NCBI GenBank assembly: GCA_947258545.1
Contig: CAMYJI010000009.1
Location: 1-64,000 of the forward strand
From: an uncultured Ectothiorhodospiraceae bacterium
Lineage (GTDB): Bacteria; Pseudomonadota; Gammaproteobacteria; UBA9214
Direction of reading: 5' to 3'
Length of the DNA stretch: 64,000 bases
Positions 50,933 to 58,440 of this stretch are shown piece by piece (the stretch's first letter is position 1; each line of letters opens with the position of its first letter). Both the position numbers and the translations under genes were made by a program. The notes under the pieces are model-generated. The model was given only the letters and a program-made list of their open reading frames with translations. It was not told the origin of the DNA and did not search any database.

Positions 50933-52345
50933 TTATCTGGCCGGCAACGGTTCCAGTTCCACCAGCCCGCCTTCGTTCTTTGCATCCACCTTGCGGTAGA
51001 GGTCGTATAGCGCGGCCTGGAGCGCCTCCTCGATCGTCGGGTGGTAGAACGGCATACGCAGCATTTCACCGACTCCCAGACCCTGCTCGATGCACCAGCA
51101 GAGGAGATGGGCCAGGTGCTCGCACCCGGGACCGATCATCTCGGCGCCTGACAGGTGGCCGCTTTGCTTATCAGCATAGATCCGCAGGATGCCCTTGTTC
51201 CTGCCCATGATGAGTGCGCGACCCACCGGGCCGAACCTGATTTCGCCGACGGCGCTGCTGTTCGCATCGAGGTCATTCCAGCGCCGGCCGACCATGCAGA
51301 TATTAGGGTCGCAGAAATTGATTGTAATCGGTGTCTTGCGTTGGAATCCGGTTGTCTCGTCGTGTGCGGCGTTGTAACCGGCAATCCTGCCTTCACCCCC
51401 GGCCTCGTGCAGGATCATGCGCTTCCCCGTTACATCGCCGGCCAGGTATACCGGCAGGTCGGCCACCTGCATGGTGTTCGGGTTGAACGGCGGCATGCCG
51501 TGGGCGTCCAGCGCCACGCCGAGGTTTTCAAGGCCCAGGTTCTCGACATTCGGTACCCGCCCGATACTGCACAGGACCTTGTCGACCAGCACGCTGTGCT
51601 TGCCGGCAGTCACCTTGAGCCGGTCACCCTCCGCCTCGATTGCGGCGGGCTTGCCGAGGTGCAGCGGAAACTCTTTGCCGAGGATCTCGATGGCTGTACG
51701 CGCGACCTCCGGGTCCTGAATGCCGCCGATGGTGTCGAGCTGGTCGAAGCCGGTCACGCTGACGCCGAGGCGGTGCAGGCTCTGACCGAGCTCCAGGCCG
51801 ATAGTGCCGAGACCGATCACGCCGATCGAGGCCGGCAGATCCTCGTACTCGAACAGCTCGTCGGTGGTAATGATGCGGTCGCCGAAGGCCTGCCATGGCC
51901 CGGGTACCAGCGGGCGTGAACCGGTGGCGATGACCACGCGCCCGGCACGAATGCGCTGTTCCCCGACTTCCAGCAGCGTCGGTTCGATAAAGCGTGCATA
52001 GCCCTCGATGAATTCCTCGCCCAGCTTGTCGGTACTGTGTTCCAGTACGCGGTCGACGAAGATGTCGCGCAGGTTCTGCACGTGTTTCAGCGCCTCCGGC
52101 AGGTCAAGCGTGAGTTCCTCATGGCCCGCGATACCGTATTTTCCCAGGTGGGCACGGCGATGGAAATCCTCAGCGATCTGGATCATGGCCTTGGACGGCA
52201 TGCAGCCGACCCGGGCACAGGTAGTGCCGGTTTCTCCACCGTTGATGAGAACGAAGCTCTTGTGAGCGCGACGCACCTGGCCCATGGCGTTGAGCCCGGC
52301 GGTGCCTGAACCGATGATCGCGATATCAACTGTAATCTCTTTCAT
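50933..52345 (-). CDS. Dihydrolipoamide dehydrogenase-like flavoprotein
   Basis: The 470-residue product is a class I pyridine nucleotide-disulfide oxidoreductase: FAD-binding IIGSGTAGLNA (about 10-20), redox-active disulfide TTCARVGCMPSK (Cys43/Cys48), NAD-binding IGLGTIGLELG (about 178-188), YLAGDVTG and the C-terminal His-Glu pair in YHPTIEEAL. It resembles the LPD-3-type E3 enzymes found outside ketoacid dehydrogenase operons. No E1/E2 genes are near, so the disulfide substrate is uncertain. Confidence 0.88.
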   Translation of the reverse strand: MKEITVDIAIIGSGTAGLNAMGQVRRAHKSFVLINGGETGTTCARVGCMPSKAMIQIAEDFHRRAHLGKYGIAGHEELTLDLPEALKHVQNLRDIFVDRVLEHSTDKLGEEFIEGYARFIEPTLLEVGEQRIRAGRVVIATGSRPLVPGPWQAFGDRIITTDELFEYEDLPASIGVIGLGTIGLELGQSLHRLGVSVTGFDQLDTIGGIQDPEVARTAIEILGKEFPLHLGKPAAIEAEGDRLKVTAGKHSVLVDKVLCSIGRVPNVENLGLENLGVALDAHGMPPFNPNTMQVADLPVYLAGDVTGKRMILHEAGGEGRIAGYNAAHDETTGFQRKTPITINFCDPNICMVGRRWNDLDANSSAVGEIRFGPVGRALIMGRNKGILRIYADKQSGHLSGAEMIGPGCEHLAHLLCWCIEQGLGVGEMLRMPFYHPTIEEALQAALYDLYRKVDAKNEGGLVELEPLPAR

Positions 52346-52426
52346 ACGTCTCTCGTTTGTATCAGTATTTTGAGTAAGCGCTGGCTGTTACTAATGAGTA
52401 CTTAGTATGCAGACATTCGAGCGTAC

Positions 52427-52539
52427 GTCCCCGCCTCCTTTGAAGGGGGCGGGACAGGGTGGGGGTAGTGTAATGAAACATTTTTTACTAAGGTGAAATA
52501 ACGCATGCGATGTCTGATTACTTTGTTTCGCCTTAGTAA
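52427..52539. repeat. Two palindromic sequences between the LPD and yciK genes
   Basis: First, an imperfect palindrome at 52427-52455 (GTCCCCGCC against GGCGGGAC, then ACAGGGTGGGGG) resembles the common CCCTCCTTT-GAAGGGGG type of intergenic repeat. Second, TTACTAAGGTGAAA (52485-52498) and TTTCGCCTTAGTAA (52526-52539) form a 14-bp inverted repeat with one mismatch and a 27-nt loop. No gene is seen in 52346-52578. Confidence 0.6.
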
Positions 52540-52578
52540 CGTGAACGTGGACAGCTCGGATTTCCCGATTACGCCGGT

Positions 52579-53346
52579 TCACTGCTTGCGGAGGGCGAAC
52601 TGCTGCCCGGTGATGCCCTTGCTGTCCGGCCCGAGCAGGTACAGGAACGGCTTGATGACATCAGCCGGCGCGCTGAGCTGATTGCGGTTCTCGGCCGGGT
52701 AGGCGATAACCCGCAAGGCGGTACGTGCCGGGCCAGGATCGACGCTGTTGACGCGTACGCTGGTATTCGCCTCCAGCTCGTCGGCGAGCAGCTGCATAAA
52801 ACCCTCGAGGCCGGCCTTGGAAACGCCATAGGCACCCCAGTAGGCCTTGCCACGGCGTCCGGTGCTATCGGAAGTGAAGATGATCGAGGCATCATCCGAG
52901 CGGTACATCAGCTCGAGACAGGCCCTGGTCAGCAGGTAGGGTGCATTGAGATTGACCTGCAGGGTCTCGAACCAGAGGGTATCGTCATAGCTGTCGATCG
53001 GTGTCAGTGCGCCGAGCACGGCGGCGTTATGGACCAGGCCGTCCAGGTGCCCGAACTCCATGTCCAGGGCCTCGGCCAGTGCGTGGTAGTCGTCCGGTGT
53101 CGCACCCTTGAGGTCAAGTGGATACAGGGCCGGTTCCGGGTGACCGGCGGCCACTATTTCGTCATAGGCGCTTTCCAGTCCACGTACGTTTTTGTCCAGC
53201 AGTACCATGCTGGCACCCTCGGTGGCGCAGAAGACAGCCAGGGCGCGACCGATGCCAGCGGCTGCACCGGATATGAGTATTACCCGGTCCTGAAGCTGGT
53301 CCTCGCGCGGTTCCCAGTCCGGCTTGAGTGTCTGAATATCTGGCAT
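52579..53346 (-). CDS. yciK: YciK-type short-chain dehydrogenase/reductase
   Basis: The 255-residue SDR has the cofactor motif ISGAAAGIGRALA (TGxxxGIG type), the NAA segment HNAAVLGALTP, a catalytic Ser in FTSDSTGRRGKAYWGAYGVSK (with Tyr and Lys four apart) and VRVNSVDPGPARTALR. The opening DWEPREDQLQDRVILISGA matches YciK rather than FabG. The substrate is unknown. It is the last gene of mtaD-ubiG-gph-yciK, a block conserved with Pseudomonas. Confidence 0.92.
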   Translation of the reverse strand: MPDIQTLKPDWEPREDQLQDRVILISGAAAGIGRALAVFCATEGASMVLLDKNVRGLESAYDEIVAAGHPEPALYPLDLKGATPDDYHALAEALDMEFGHLDGLVHNAAVLGALTPIDSYDDTLWFETLQVNLNAPYLLTRACLELMYRSDDASIIFTSDSTGRRGKAYWGAYGVSKAGLEGFMQLLADELEANTSVRVNSVDPGPARTALRVIAYPAENRNQLSAPADVIKPFLYLLGPDSKGITGQQFALRKQ

Positions 53347-53416
53347 ATAGGTTTAAATCGTCGTGTGTTAGTAGTGCCAAGGGGTTATCGTGCAGCGGTG
53401 CATCACCCGGTTGGAC

Positions 53417-54088
53417 TTACGCCGGCCGTTCCTTCCGGTCCAGCCACACCAGCAGCTCCTCCGGCCGCTCGAGCATGGCGTCGGCCTGCCACTCGTGCGG
53501 TCGGTCACTGTCCTGGAAGTAGCCGAACAGGGCGACCAGGGTGTGCATGTTGGCGTTTCTGCCGGCCTCGATGTCGCGTTGCGCGTCACCGATGTAGACG
53601 CACTGGTCCGGTGTGCTGCCCGCCTGTTCACAGGCGGATAGCATCGGTGCCGGGTGCGGCTTGCGCTCGTTCAGGGTGTCGCCGCTGATGACGCAGGCGG
53701 CACGCTCGAACAGGCCCAGTTCCTTCAACAGCGGTTCGGTCAGCCAGGCCGGCTTGTTGGTGACCACGCCCCAGTTCAGTCCGCGCTGTTCGAGCTTCTC
53801 GAGTAATCCTGCCATACCCGGAAACGGTCGCGTCCGCCTGGCGATGTTGTCGCGATATATCGCCAGCAGGCGCTGGCGCAGTGGATCGAACTCCGGTTTC
53901 GAGTCGTCCAGGGAGAAACCGAGTTCGATAAGTGCCTTGCCCCCGTGCGAGACAACCCCGCGGATCGTATCGAAGGGGAGGGGTTGGCGGTGGTTCTCCA
54001 CCAGGACCCTATTCAGTGCGTCGGCAAGGTCCGGGGCGGTGTCCAGCAGGGTACCGTCCAGGTCAAACAGGACTGTCCGTATCCGCAT
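53417..54088 (-). CDS. gph: HAD phosphatase, phosphoglycolate/MurNAc-6-phosphate type (Gph/MupP)
   Basis: The 223-residue HAD hydrolase has DLDGTLLDTAPDL (nucleophile Asp9), WGVVTNKP, a Lys in NERKPHPAPML and YIGDAQRDIEAGRNANM. Sequence alone suggests phosphoglycolate phosphatase. In Pseudomonas the gene at this position, between ubiG and yciK, is mupP, which dephosphorylates MurNAc-6-phosphate in cell-wall recycling. Synteny favours MupP; I cannot decide between the two. It follows ubiG by 13 bp. Confidence 0.88.
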   Translation of the reverse strand: MRIRTVLFDLDGTLLDTAPDLADALNRVLVENHRQPLPFDTIRGVVSHGGKALIELGFSLDDSKPEFDPLRQRLLAIYRDNIARRTRPFPGMAGLLEKLEQRGLNWGVVTNKPAWLTEPLLKELGLFERAACVISGDTLNERKPHPAPMLSACEQAGSTPDQCVYIGDAQRDIEAGRNANMHTLVALFGYFQDSDRPHEWQADAMLERPEELLVWLDRKERPA

Positions 54089-54101
54089 ACGCTTGCTCGG
54101 T

Positions 54102-54818
54102 TCAGGCCTTCCGGAAGCAGGCGAGGTAATTCACGGATACATCCCTGCCGAGGCGGTATTCCCGCGTGAGGGGGTTGTAGCTCATCCCGCTGATGTCCGA
54201 GAGCTGCAGGCCGCTGGCACGCGCCCAGGACTCCATCTCCGAGGGGCGGATGAATCTGGCGTATTCATGGGTGCCCCTGGGGAGCATGTTGAGGATGTAT
54301 TCCGCACCGATCACTGCAAACAGGTAGGCCTTCGGGTTGCGGTTGATGGTCGACAGGAATACATGACCGCCGTCCTTGACCAGGGTAGCGCATGCTTGGA
54401 TGACCGCAGCCGGATCGGGTACGTGCTCGAGCATCTCCAGGCAGGTAACCACATCGAAGCCGCCGGGTTCGTCGCTGGCCAGTTGTTCGGCCGTGGCCTG
54501 ACGGTAGTCGATATCCAGTCCCGATTCGTGCTTGTGCAGGCGGGCGACATTCAGCGGTGCCTTGCCCATGTCGATCCCGGTCACCTGTGCGCCCAGCGCG
54601 GCCATGCCCTCGGTCAGCAGGCCGCCGCCGCAGCCGATATCCAGTACCCGGTTGCCAGCAAGTTTTACCCGCCCGTTGATGTAGTCAAGCCGCAGCGGGT
54701 TGATATCGTGCAGGGGCTTGAACTCGCTGTTGGGATCCCACCAGCGCGCGGCCAGTCTTTCGAATTTGGCGATTTCACCGGGATCGACGTTGTGGTTGTT
54801 TACAGACATGCGTGTCAT
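54102..54818 (-). CDS. ubiG: Ubiquinone biosynthesis O-methyltransferase UbiG
   Basis: UbiG performs both O-methylations in ubiquinone synthesis. The 238-residue SAM-dependent enzyme shows NVDPGEIAKFERLAARWWDPNSEFKPLHDINPLRLDYI, the SAM motif VLDIGCGGGLLTEGMA, CLEMLEHVPDP and the C-terminal GMSYNPLTREYRLGRDVSVNYL. The start ATG overlaps the mtaD stop by 4 bp; ATG 54809 is an alternative. Its presence indicates ubiquinone-based respiration. Confidence 0.95.
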   Translation of the reverse strand: MTRMSVNNHNVDPGEIAKFERLAARWWDPNSEFKPLHDINPLRLDYINGRVKLAGNRVLDIGCGGGLLTEGMAALGAQVTGIDMGKAPLNVARLHKHESGLDIDYRQATAEQLASDEPGGFDVVTCLEMLEHVPDPAAVIQACATLVKDGGHVFLSTINRNPKAYLFAVIGAEYILNMLPRGTHEYARFIRPSEMESWARASGLQLSDISGMSYNPLTREYRLGRDVSVNYLACFRKA

Positions 54819-56146
54819 GACTCCAGGCGGTTTGTACTGCCGATACGGGTCTGCCAGCGATGGGCACGGTCGAGGATCTCCATGTCGTCAAGGGTTGTCA
54901 GCCGGCGTTCCTTCAGCAGGTGCTGGCCGGCCACCCAGACATCGGTGATCTGTTCACGACCACAAGCATATACCAGTTGCGAAACCGGGTCATACAGGGG
55001 TTGTGATTCGAGGGTGTCCATCCGTACGGCGGTGATATCCGCCCACTTGCCAGCCGAGAGCGAACCGGTTTCCTCGGCTAGTCCGAGGGCGTGCGCACCG
55101 TTCAGGGTCGCCATCCTGAGGGCCGCGTGCGCCGGTACGGCGCTGGCGTCATTGCTGGCGGCCTTGCCCAGCAGCGCGGCGCTGCGCATTTCTCCGAGCA
55201 TATCGAGGTCGTTATTGCTGGCACTGCCATCGGTGCCGAGCGCCACGTTGATGCCGGCGTCCGTCAGCGCTGCCACCGGGCAGAAGCCGCTGGCGAGTTT
55301 CATGTTCGATTCCGGGCAATGCACGACATGCGCGCCGGACGCAGCAAACTCCACAATCTCGGTCTCGGTCAGCTGGGTCATGTGCACCGCCATCAGGTTG
55401 GGAGACACCAGGCCTAGTTCATGCAGTCGCTGCAACGGGCGCTTGCCGGAGGTCTCCAGGGCCCGGTCGATTTCATCCCGGGTCTCGTGCACGTGCATGT
55501 GGATGCCGACATCGAGTTCGTCCGCCAGTACCCGGACATGTTCAAGCGGCTTGTCGGAGACGGTGTAGGGCGCGTGTGGAGCGAACAGTGTACGGATCAG
55601 CGGATCACCGCGGAAGCGATCATGCACCGCCAGGCCCTTGGAGATATATTCATCGGCGTCCTGGGCCCACACGGTCGGAAAGTCGATCACGATGAGACCG
55701 ACGCAGGCACGTATACCGGCATGGGCGGCAACCCGGGCGCTGACATCCGGGTAGAAGTACATGTCGTTGAAGCAGGTGGTCCCGCTGCGCAGCATTTCGG
55801 CGATCGCGAGCTGGGTGCCGTCATGCACGAATTCCTCGTTGACCCAGCGTGATTCGGCCGGCCAGATGTGATTGTTCAGCCACTCGTCCAGCGGCAGGTC
55901 ATCCGCCAGTCCGCGCAGCAGGCTCATGGACGCGTGGGTGTGGGTGTTGACCAGTCCCGGTATCAGCAGGTGCCGGTCGAGTTCATGTTCGACTAGGGGT
56001 GAATAGCGGGCACGGGCTGTATCCGTCGGCAGGATATCGAGGATACGCCCTTCGTTGACGGCAAGGCTGTGGTCCTGGTAGACCGTGTCCTCCGGTTCTA
56101 CCGGGACAATCCAGCTTGCATGGATAAGGCTGTCGATGGTCTGCAT
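54815..56146 (-). CDS. mtaD: 5-methylthioadenosine/S-adenosylhomocysteine deaminase
   Basis: The 443-residue amidohydrolase keeps the metal site: NTHTHASMSLLRG, HMHVHET, AVHMTQLTETEI, GTDGSASNNDLD. The TRZ/ATZ-type layout matches MtaD, which deaminates methylthioadenosine (and SAH) to the inosine forms. In Pseudomonas this begins an MTA salvage route through methylthioinosine phosphorylase and MtnA. I chose ATG 56146 (MQTIDSLIHASWIV), the usual start; the in-frame ATG 69 bp upstream adds unrelated residues. It is followed by ubiG (4-bp overlap) and preceded by an mscS remnant. Confidence 0.92.
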   Translation of the reverse strand: MQTIDSLIHASWIVPVEPEDTVYQDHSLAVNEGRILDILPTDTARARYSPLVEHELDRHLLIPGLVNTHTHASMSLLRGLADDLPLDEWLNNHIWPAESRWVNEEFVHDGTQLAIAEMLRSGTTCFNDMYFYPDVSARVAAHAGIRACVGLIVIDFPTVWAQDADEYISKGLAVHDRFRGDPLIRTLFAPHAPYTVSDKPLEHVRVLADELDVGIHMHVHETRDEIDRALETSGKRPLQRLHELGLVSPNLMAVHMTQLTETEIVEFAASGAHVVHCPESNMKLASGFCPVAALTDAGINVALGTDGSASNNDLDMLGEMRSAALLGKAASNDASAVPAHAALRMATLNGAHALGLAEETGSLSAGKWADITAVRMDTLESQPLYDPVSQLVYACGREQITDVWVAGQHLLKERRLTTLDDMEILDRAHRWQTRIGSTNRLES

Positions 56147-56224
56147 GCCAGGGTTCCGCGCGTTCAGGTGCAGCCGCGAGTATAGCGAAGGCTGCAAGCC
56201 GGCGGGAGGCCGCACCCCGTCGTG

Positions 56225-56421
56225 CTATGTCGCATTGTGCAGGCGAACAGCTCGCTGCGGGCGGGGGATGCTGATACGTACCATCAGGTCCGCGCGCACG
56301 GTCCAGTAGTCAGCGCGGTTGACCCGGGGCCAATGATGAAGACGGCCAGTGCCAGGATAAGGCGAATCCCCCAGGGGATGACACAGGTATTGTCGGGATC
56401 GAGAAACTGCTCCGGGTTCAT
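56225..56421 (-). pseudogene. mscS: MscS-like mechanosensitive channel remnant (internal deletion)
   Basis: The minus strand from ATG 56421 encodes MNPEQFLDPDNTCV, then a TM1-like IPWGIRLILALAVFIIG, after which a frame shift occurs. In another frame the sequence continues PRVNRADYWTVRADLM, then ISIPRPQRAVRLHNAT and TAG at 56227-56225. These are the first and last parts of a small MscS channel (family end: ..V.SADYWxVxxDL....GIxIPFPQxxVHL). The pore helix and beta domain, roughly 200 residues, are gone, with a further small loss near the C-terminus. It is non-functional. It lies between an ompA-family gene and mtaD. Confidence 0.7.
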
Positions 56422-56440
56422 GGTGTTTCCGTACGCTGAA

Positions 56441-56477
56441 ATGAAAAAACCCATCGCCTGCAGCAGGCGATGGGTTT
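56441..56477 (-). terminator. Rho-independent terminator after the OmpA-family gene
   Basis: The arms 56447-56461 (AAACCCATCGCCTGC) and 56463-56477 are reverse complements with a minimal loop. On the minus strand the stem is followed by a U run from AAAAAA at 56444-56449. It lies 24 bp after the stop of the gene. Confidence 0.92.
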
Positions 56478-56501
56478 CGGGTTAGTGCAATGTACGGCTG
56501 C

Positions 56502-57140
56502 TTACTTCCGTCGTGTCACACCGAGGGTGACGTCAACACGGCGGTTCTGGGCACGACCCGCGCGGGTGGAGTTGTCGGCCACCGGGCTGGACTCACCCAT
56601 GCCGCTGATCGACATCAGGCTGGAATCGACGCCCTTGCTGGCCAGGTAGTCCCGGACGGAGGTGGCGCGACGCAGTGACAGCTGCTGGTTATAGGACTCG
56701 GGTCCGGTGCTGTCGGTGTGACCGACGATCCTGACGCTTTCGATCTTGTCGTTGCTGGTGATCTTGCCGGCGAGGTCATCAAGCTGTTGCTTGCCTTCCG
56801 ACTTGAGGGTGGCCTTGTCGAAGTCGAACAGGGCGCCAGCCGACAGGGTTACGGTCTCGTAGGCGACAGGTGGCGGAGCCGGGGCAACGGGTGGCGGGGC
56901 CATCGGGGCCTCTGCGACGGGTTCCGGGAACAACTCCGGATCGCACGCCTTGACTGCGGTCGCCTTGCTCCATGACGATGTACGTACACAGTTGCCGGAG
57001 CTGTCGGTGACGATGTGCTTGGCACTGTCGCCGAGGTTGCCCGCACCTGCTTTGCCGCCTTCATGGGCCACTGCGATATTGGCCATCAGGGCTGATGAGG
57101 CAACGGCCGCCATCAGGACGTTAAGAGATAAATTCTTCAT
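56502..57140 (-). CDS. OmpA family outer-membrane/peptidoglycan-binding protein
   Basis: The 212-residue exported protein has a signal peptide (about 1-25, cleaved near ANIAVA), a Cys-containing region of about 45 residues (CVRTSSWSKATAVKACDPELFPEP), a Pro/Ala linker (PMAPPPVAPAPPPVAYE) and a C-terminal OmpA domain (about 95-205: LFDFDKATLKSEGKQQLDDLA, VGHTDSTGPESYNQQLSLRRATSVRDYL, GESSPVADNSTRAGRAQNRRVDV). The two Cys probably form a disulfide. There is no beta-barrel. AGGAG precedes ATG 57140, and a leader of 100 bp or more is AT-rich. It probably links envelope to peptidoglycan. Confidence 0.9.
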   Translation of the reverse strand: MKNLSLNVLMAAVASSALMANIAVAHEGGKAGAGNLGDSAKHIVTDSSGNCVRTSSWSKATAVKACDPELFPEPVAEAPMAPPPVAPAPPPVAYETVTLSAGALFDFDKATLKSEGKQQLDDLAGKITSNDKIESVRIVGHTDSTGPESYNQQLSLRRATSVRDYLASKGVDSSLMSISGMGESSPVADNSTRAGRAQNRRVDVTLGVTRRK

Positions 57141-57298
57141 TATTACAACTCCTGTGTTTTGTGTACAAAGATGTCTAAAGCTGTCCCGTGGCGGGTATTC
57201 TAGTCATATACTTCGCTGAAGGCTAGTGTTTTTCAAGGCTTTTTGTCAATAAAAAAAACCTTAGAATCAGTCGCCTGAACCAGTTAGAGGGTAGTTGA

Positions 57299-58247
57299 GT
57301 GCAGCTGAAAGAGAACCACGATTCAATCCGGGCCATCCGCTGGGAGGGGGACCGCCTCTGCCTGCTCGATCAGCGCCGCCTGCCTTTCGAGGAGCATGAC
57401 CTGTACCTGGAGGATGCCGCCGGGGTAGCCGCGGCGATCCACGATATGGTGGTGCGCGGTGCCCCGGCCATCGGTATTACGGCGGCCTACGGCGTGGTGC
57501 TGGCCACCCGGCAGCGCCAGGCGCAGGCCCCCGGGGACTGGCGCACCCGGCTGGATGCGGATACCCGGGTGCTGGCCGCCGCCCGCCCCACGGCCGTGAA
57601 CCTGTTCTGGGCACTGGAACGGATGCAGGCCTGTCTGGCGGCTGCCGGTGCGGATCCCGGATCGGCACTGCTCGCGGAGGCGCAATATATACACGCCGAG
57701 GATGTCGCTGCCAATCACTGCATCGGTGATCTTGGTGCCGGCCTGATCCAGCCCGGGGACGCCGTGCTGACCCACTGCAACACGGGCTCGCTGGCAACCG
57801 GCGGTTACGGGACCGCTGACCCGCGACCGGATCCCGGCCACCCTGATCACCGACAGTGCGGCGGCCTTCCTGATGCACAAACAGCGCGTGCAGTGGGTGA
57901 TCGTCGGCGCCGACCGGGTGACCGCCAACGGCGATGTCATCAACAAGATCGGCACCTACAACCTGGCCATCAACTGCCGGCATCACGGCATCAAGTTCAT
58001 GGTGGCGGCACCGTGCTCCACGCTGGATTTCTCGCTGGCCAGCGGTGAGGCGGTGGAGATCGAAGAGCGCGGGGCGGATGAAGTCTTGACCCTGGGGGGT
58101 GAGCGCATTGCCGCGCCGGGTGCCTCGGCCTGGAATCCCGCCTTCGATGTGACACCGGCGGGGCTGGTTGACTACCTGGTGACCGAGCAGGGCGTGATCG
58201 GGGCCCCGGACGTGGAAAAACTGGCCGCGCTGCGTCCTCCCGCCTAG
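57299..58247 (+). pseudogene. mtnA: Methylthioribose-1-phosphate isomerase MtnA, disrupted by an internal deletion
   Basis: MtnA isomerises methylthioribose-1-phosphate to methylthioribulose-1-phosphate in methionine salvage. The reading frame from GTG 57299 (RBS AGAGGGTA at 57286) is normal through the catalytic Cys motif [16 protein letters not shown], then near 57815 switches frame and resumes at the equivalent of [18 protein letters not shown]. It ends in [21 protein letters not shown], with the catalytic Asp present. About 34 residues containing the conserved DETRPxLQG segment are missing and the frame is shifted, so the N- and C-terminal halves are encoded in different frames. It is probably inactive unless the deletion is a sequencing or assembly fault. 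It is upstream of gyrA, as in Pseudomonas. Confidence 0.85.
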
Positions 58248-58346
58248 CCGGCGCTAATTCAGTTACCAGATCACCTGTATGGCCGACAGGGGCCCTCAGC
58301 GGCCCCATAAAAGGCTGTTTTGATGATGTAGTGGGGGGGGCGAGTA

Positions 58347-58355
58347 TGCTAAAAT
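58347..58355 (+). promoter_or_regulatory. Extended -10 promoter upstream of gyrA
   Basis: TGCTAAAAT (58347-58355) is an extended -10 element about 86 bp before the gyrA ATG; TTGATG at 58320-58325 is too far for a normal -35. Upstream a GGGGCC/GGCCCC hairpin (58289-58306) could end transcription from mtnA. Confidence 0.4.
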
Positions 58356-58440
58356 CCCCTGTCTTGATTGCTGTCGATCGCCGTAAGGCGTTTTTTATTG
58401 CCCTGCAACCGGATGACATGGCCCTGTTAGTCCCTTCCAA

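Noticed and set aside
50780-51010. 76-codon open frame between the ExeA-like and LPD-like genes
   Set aside because: It overlaps the 3' end of the LPD-like gene in antisense and has no coding signature.
56222-56485. Plus-strand open frame of 87 codons upstream of mtaD
   Set aside because: It runs opposite the mscS remnant and through the terminator of the OmpA-family gene; no domain or ribosome site.
58371-58395. CGCC-GTAA-GGCG followed by six T, before gyrA
   Set aside because: A 4-bp stem is too weak to call a terminator; noted only as a possible leader feature.
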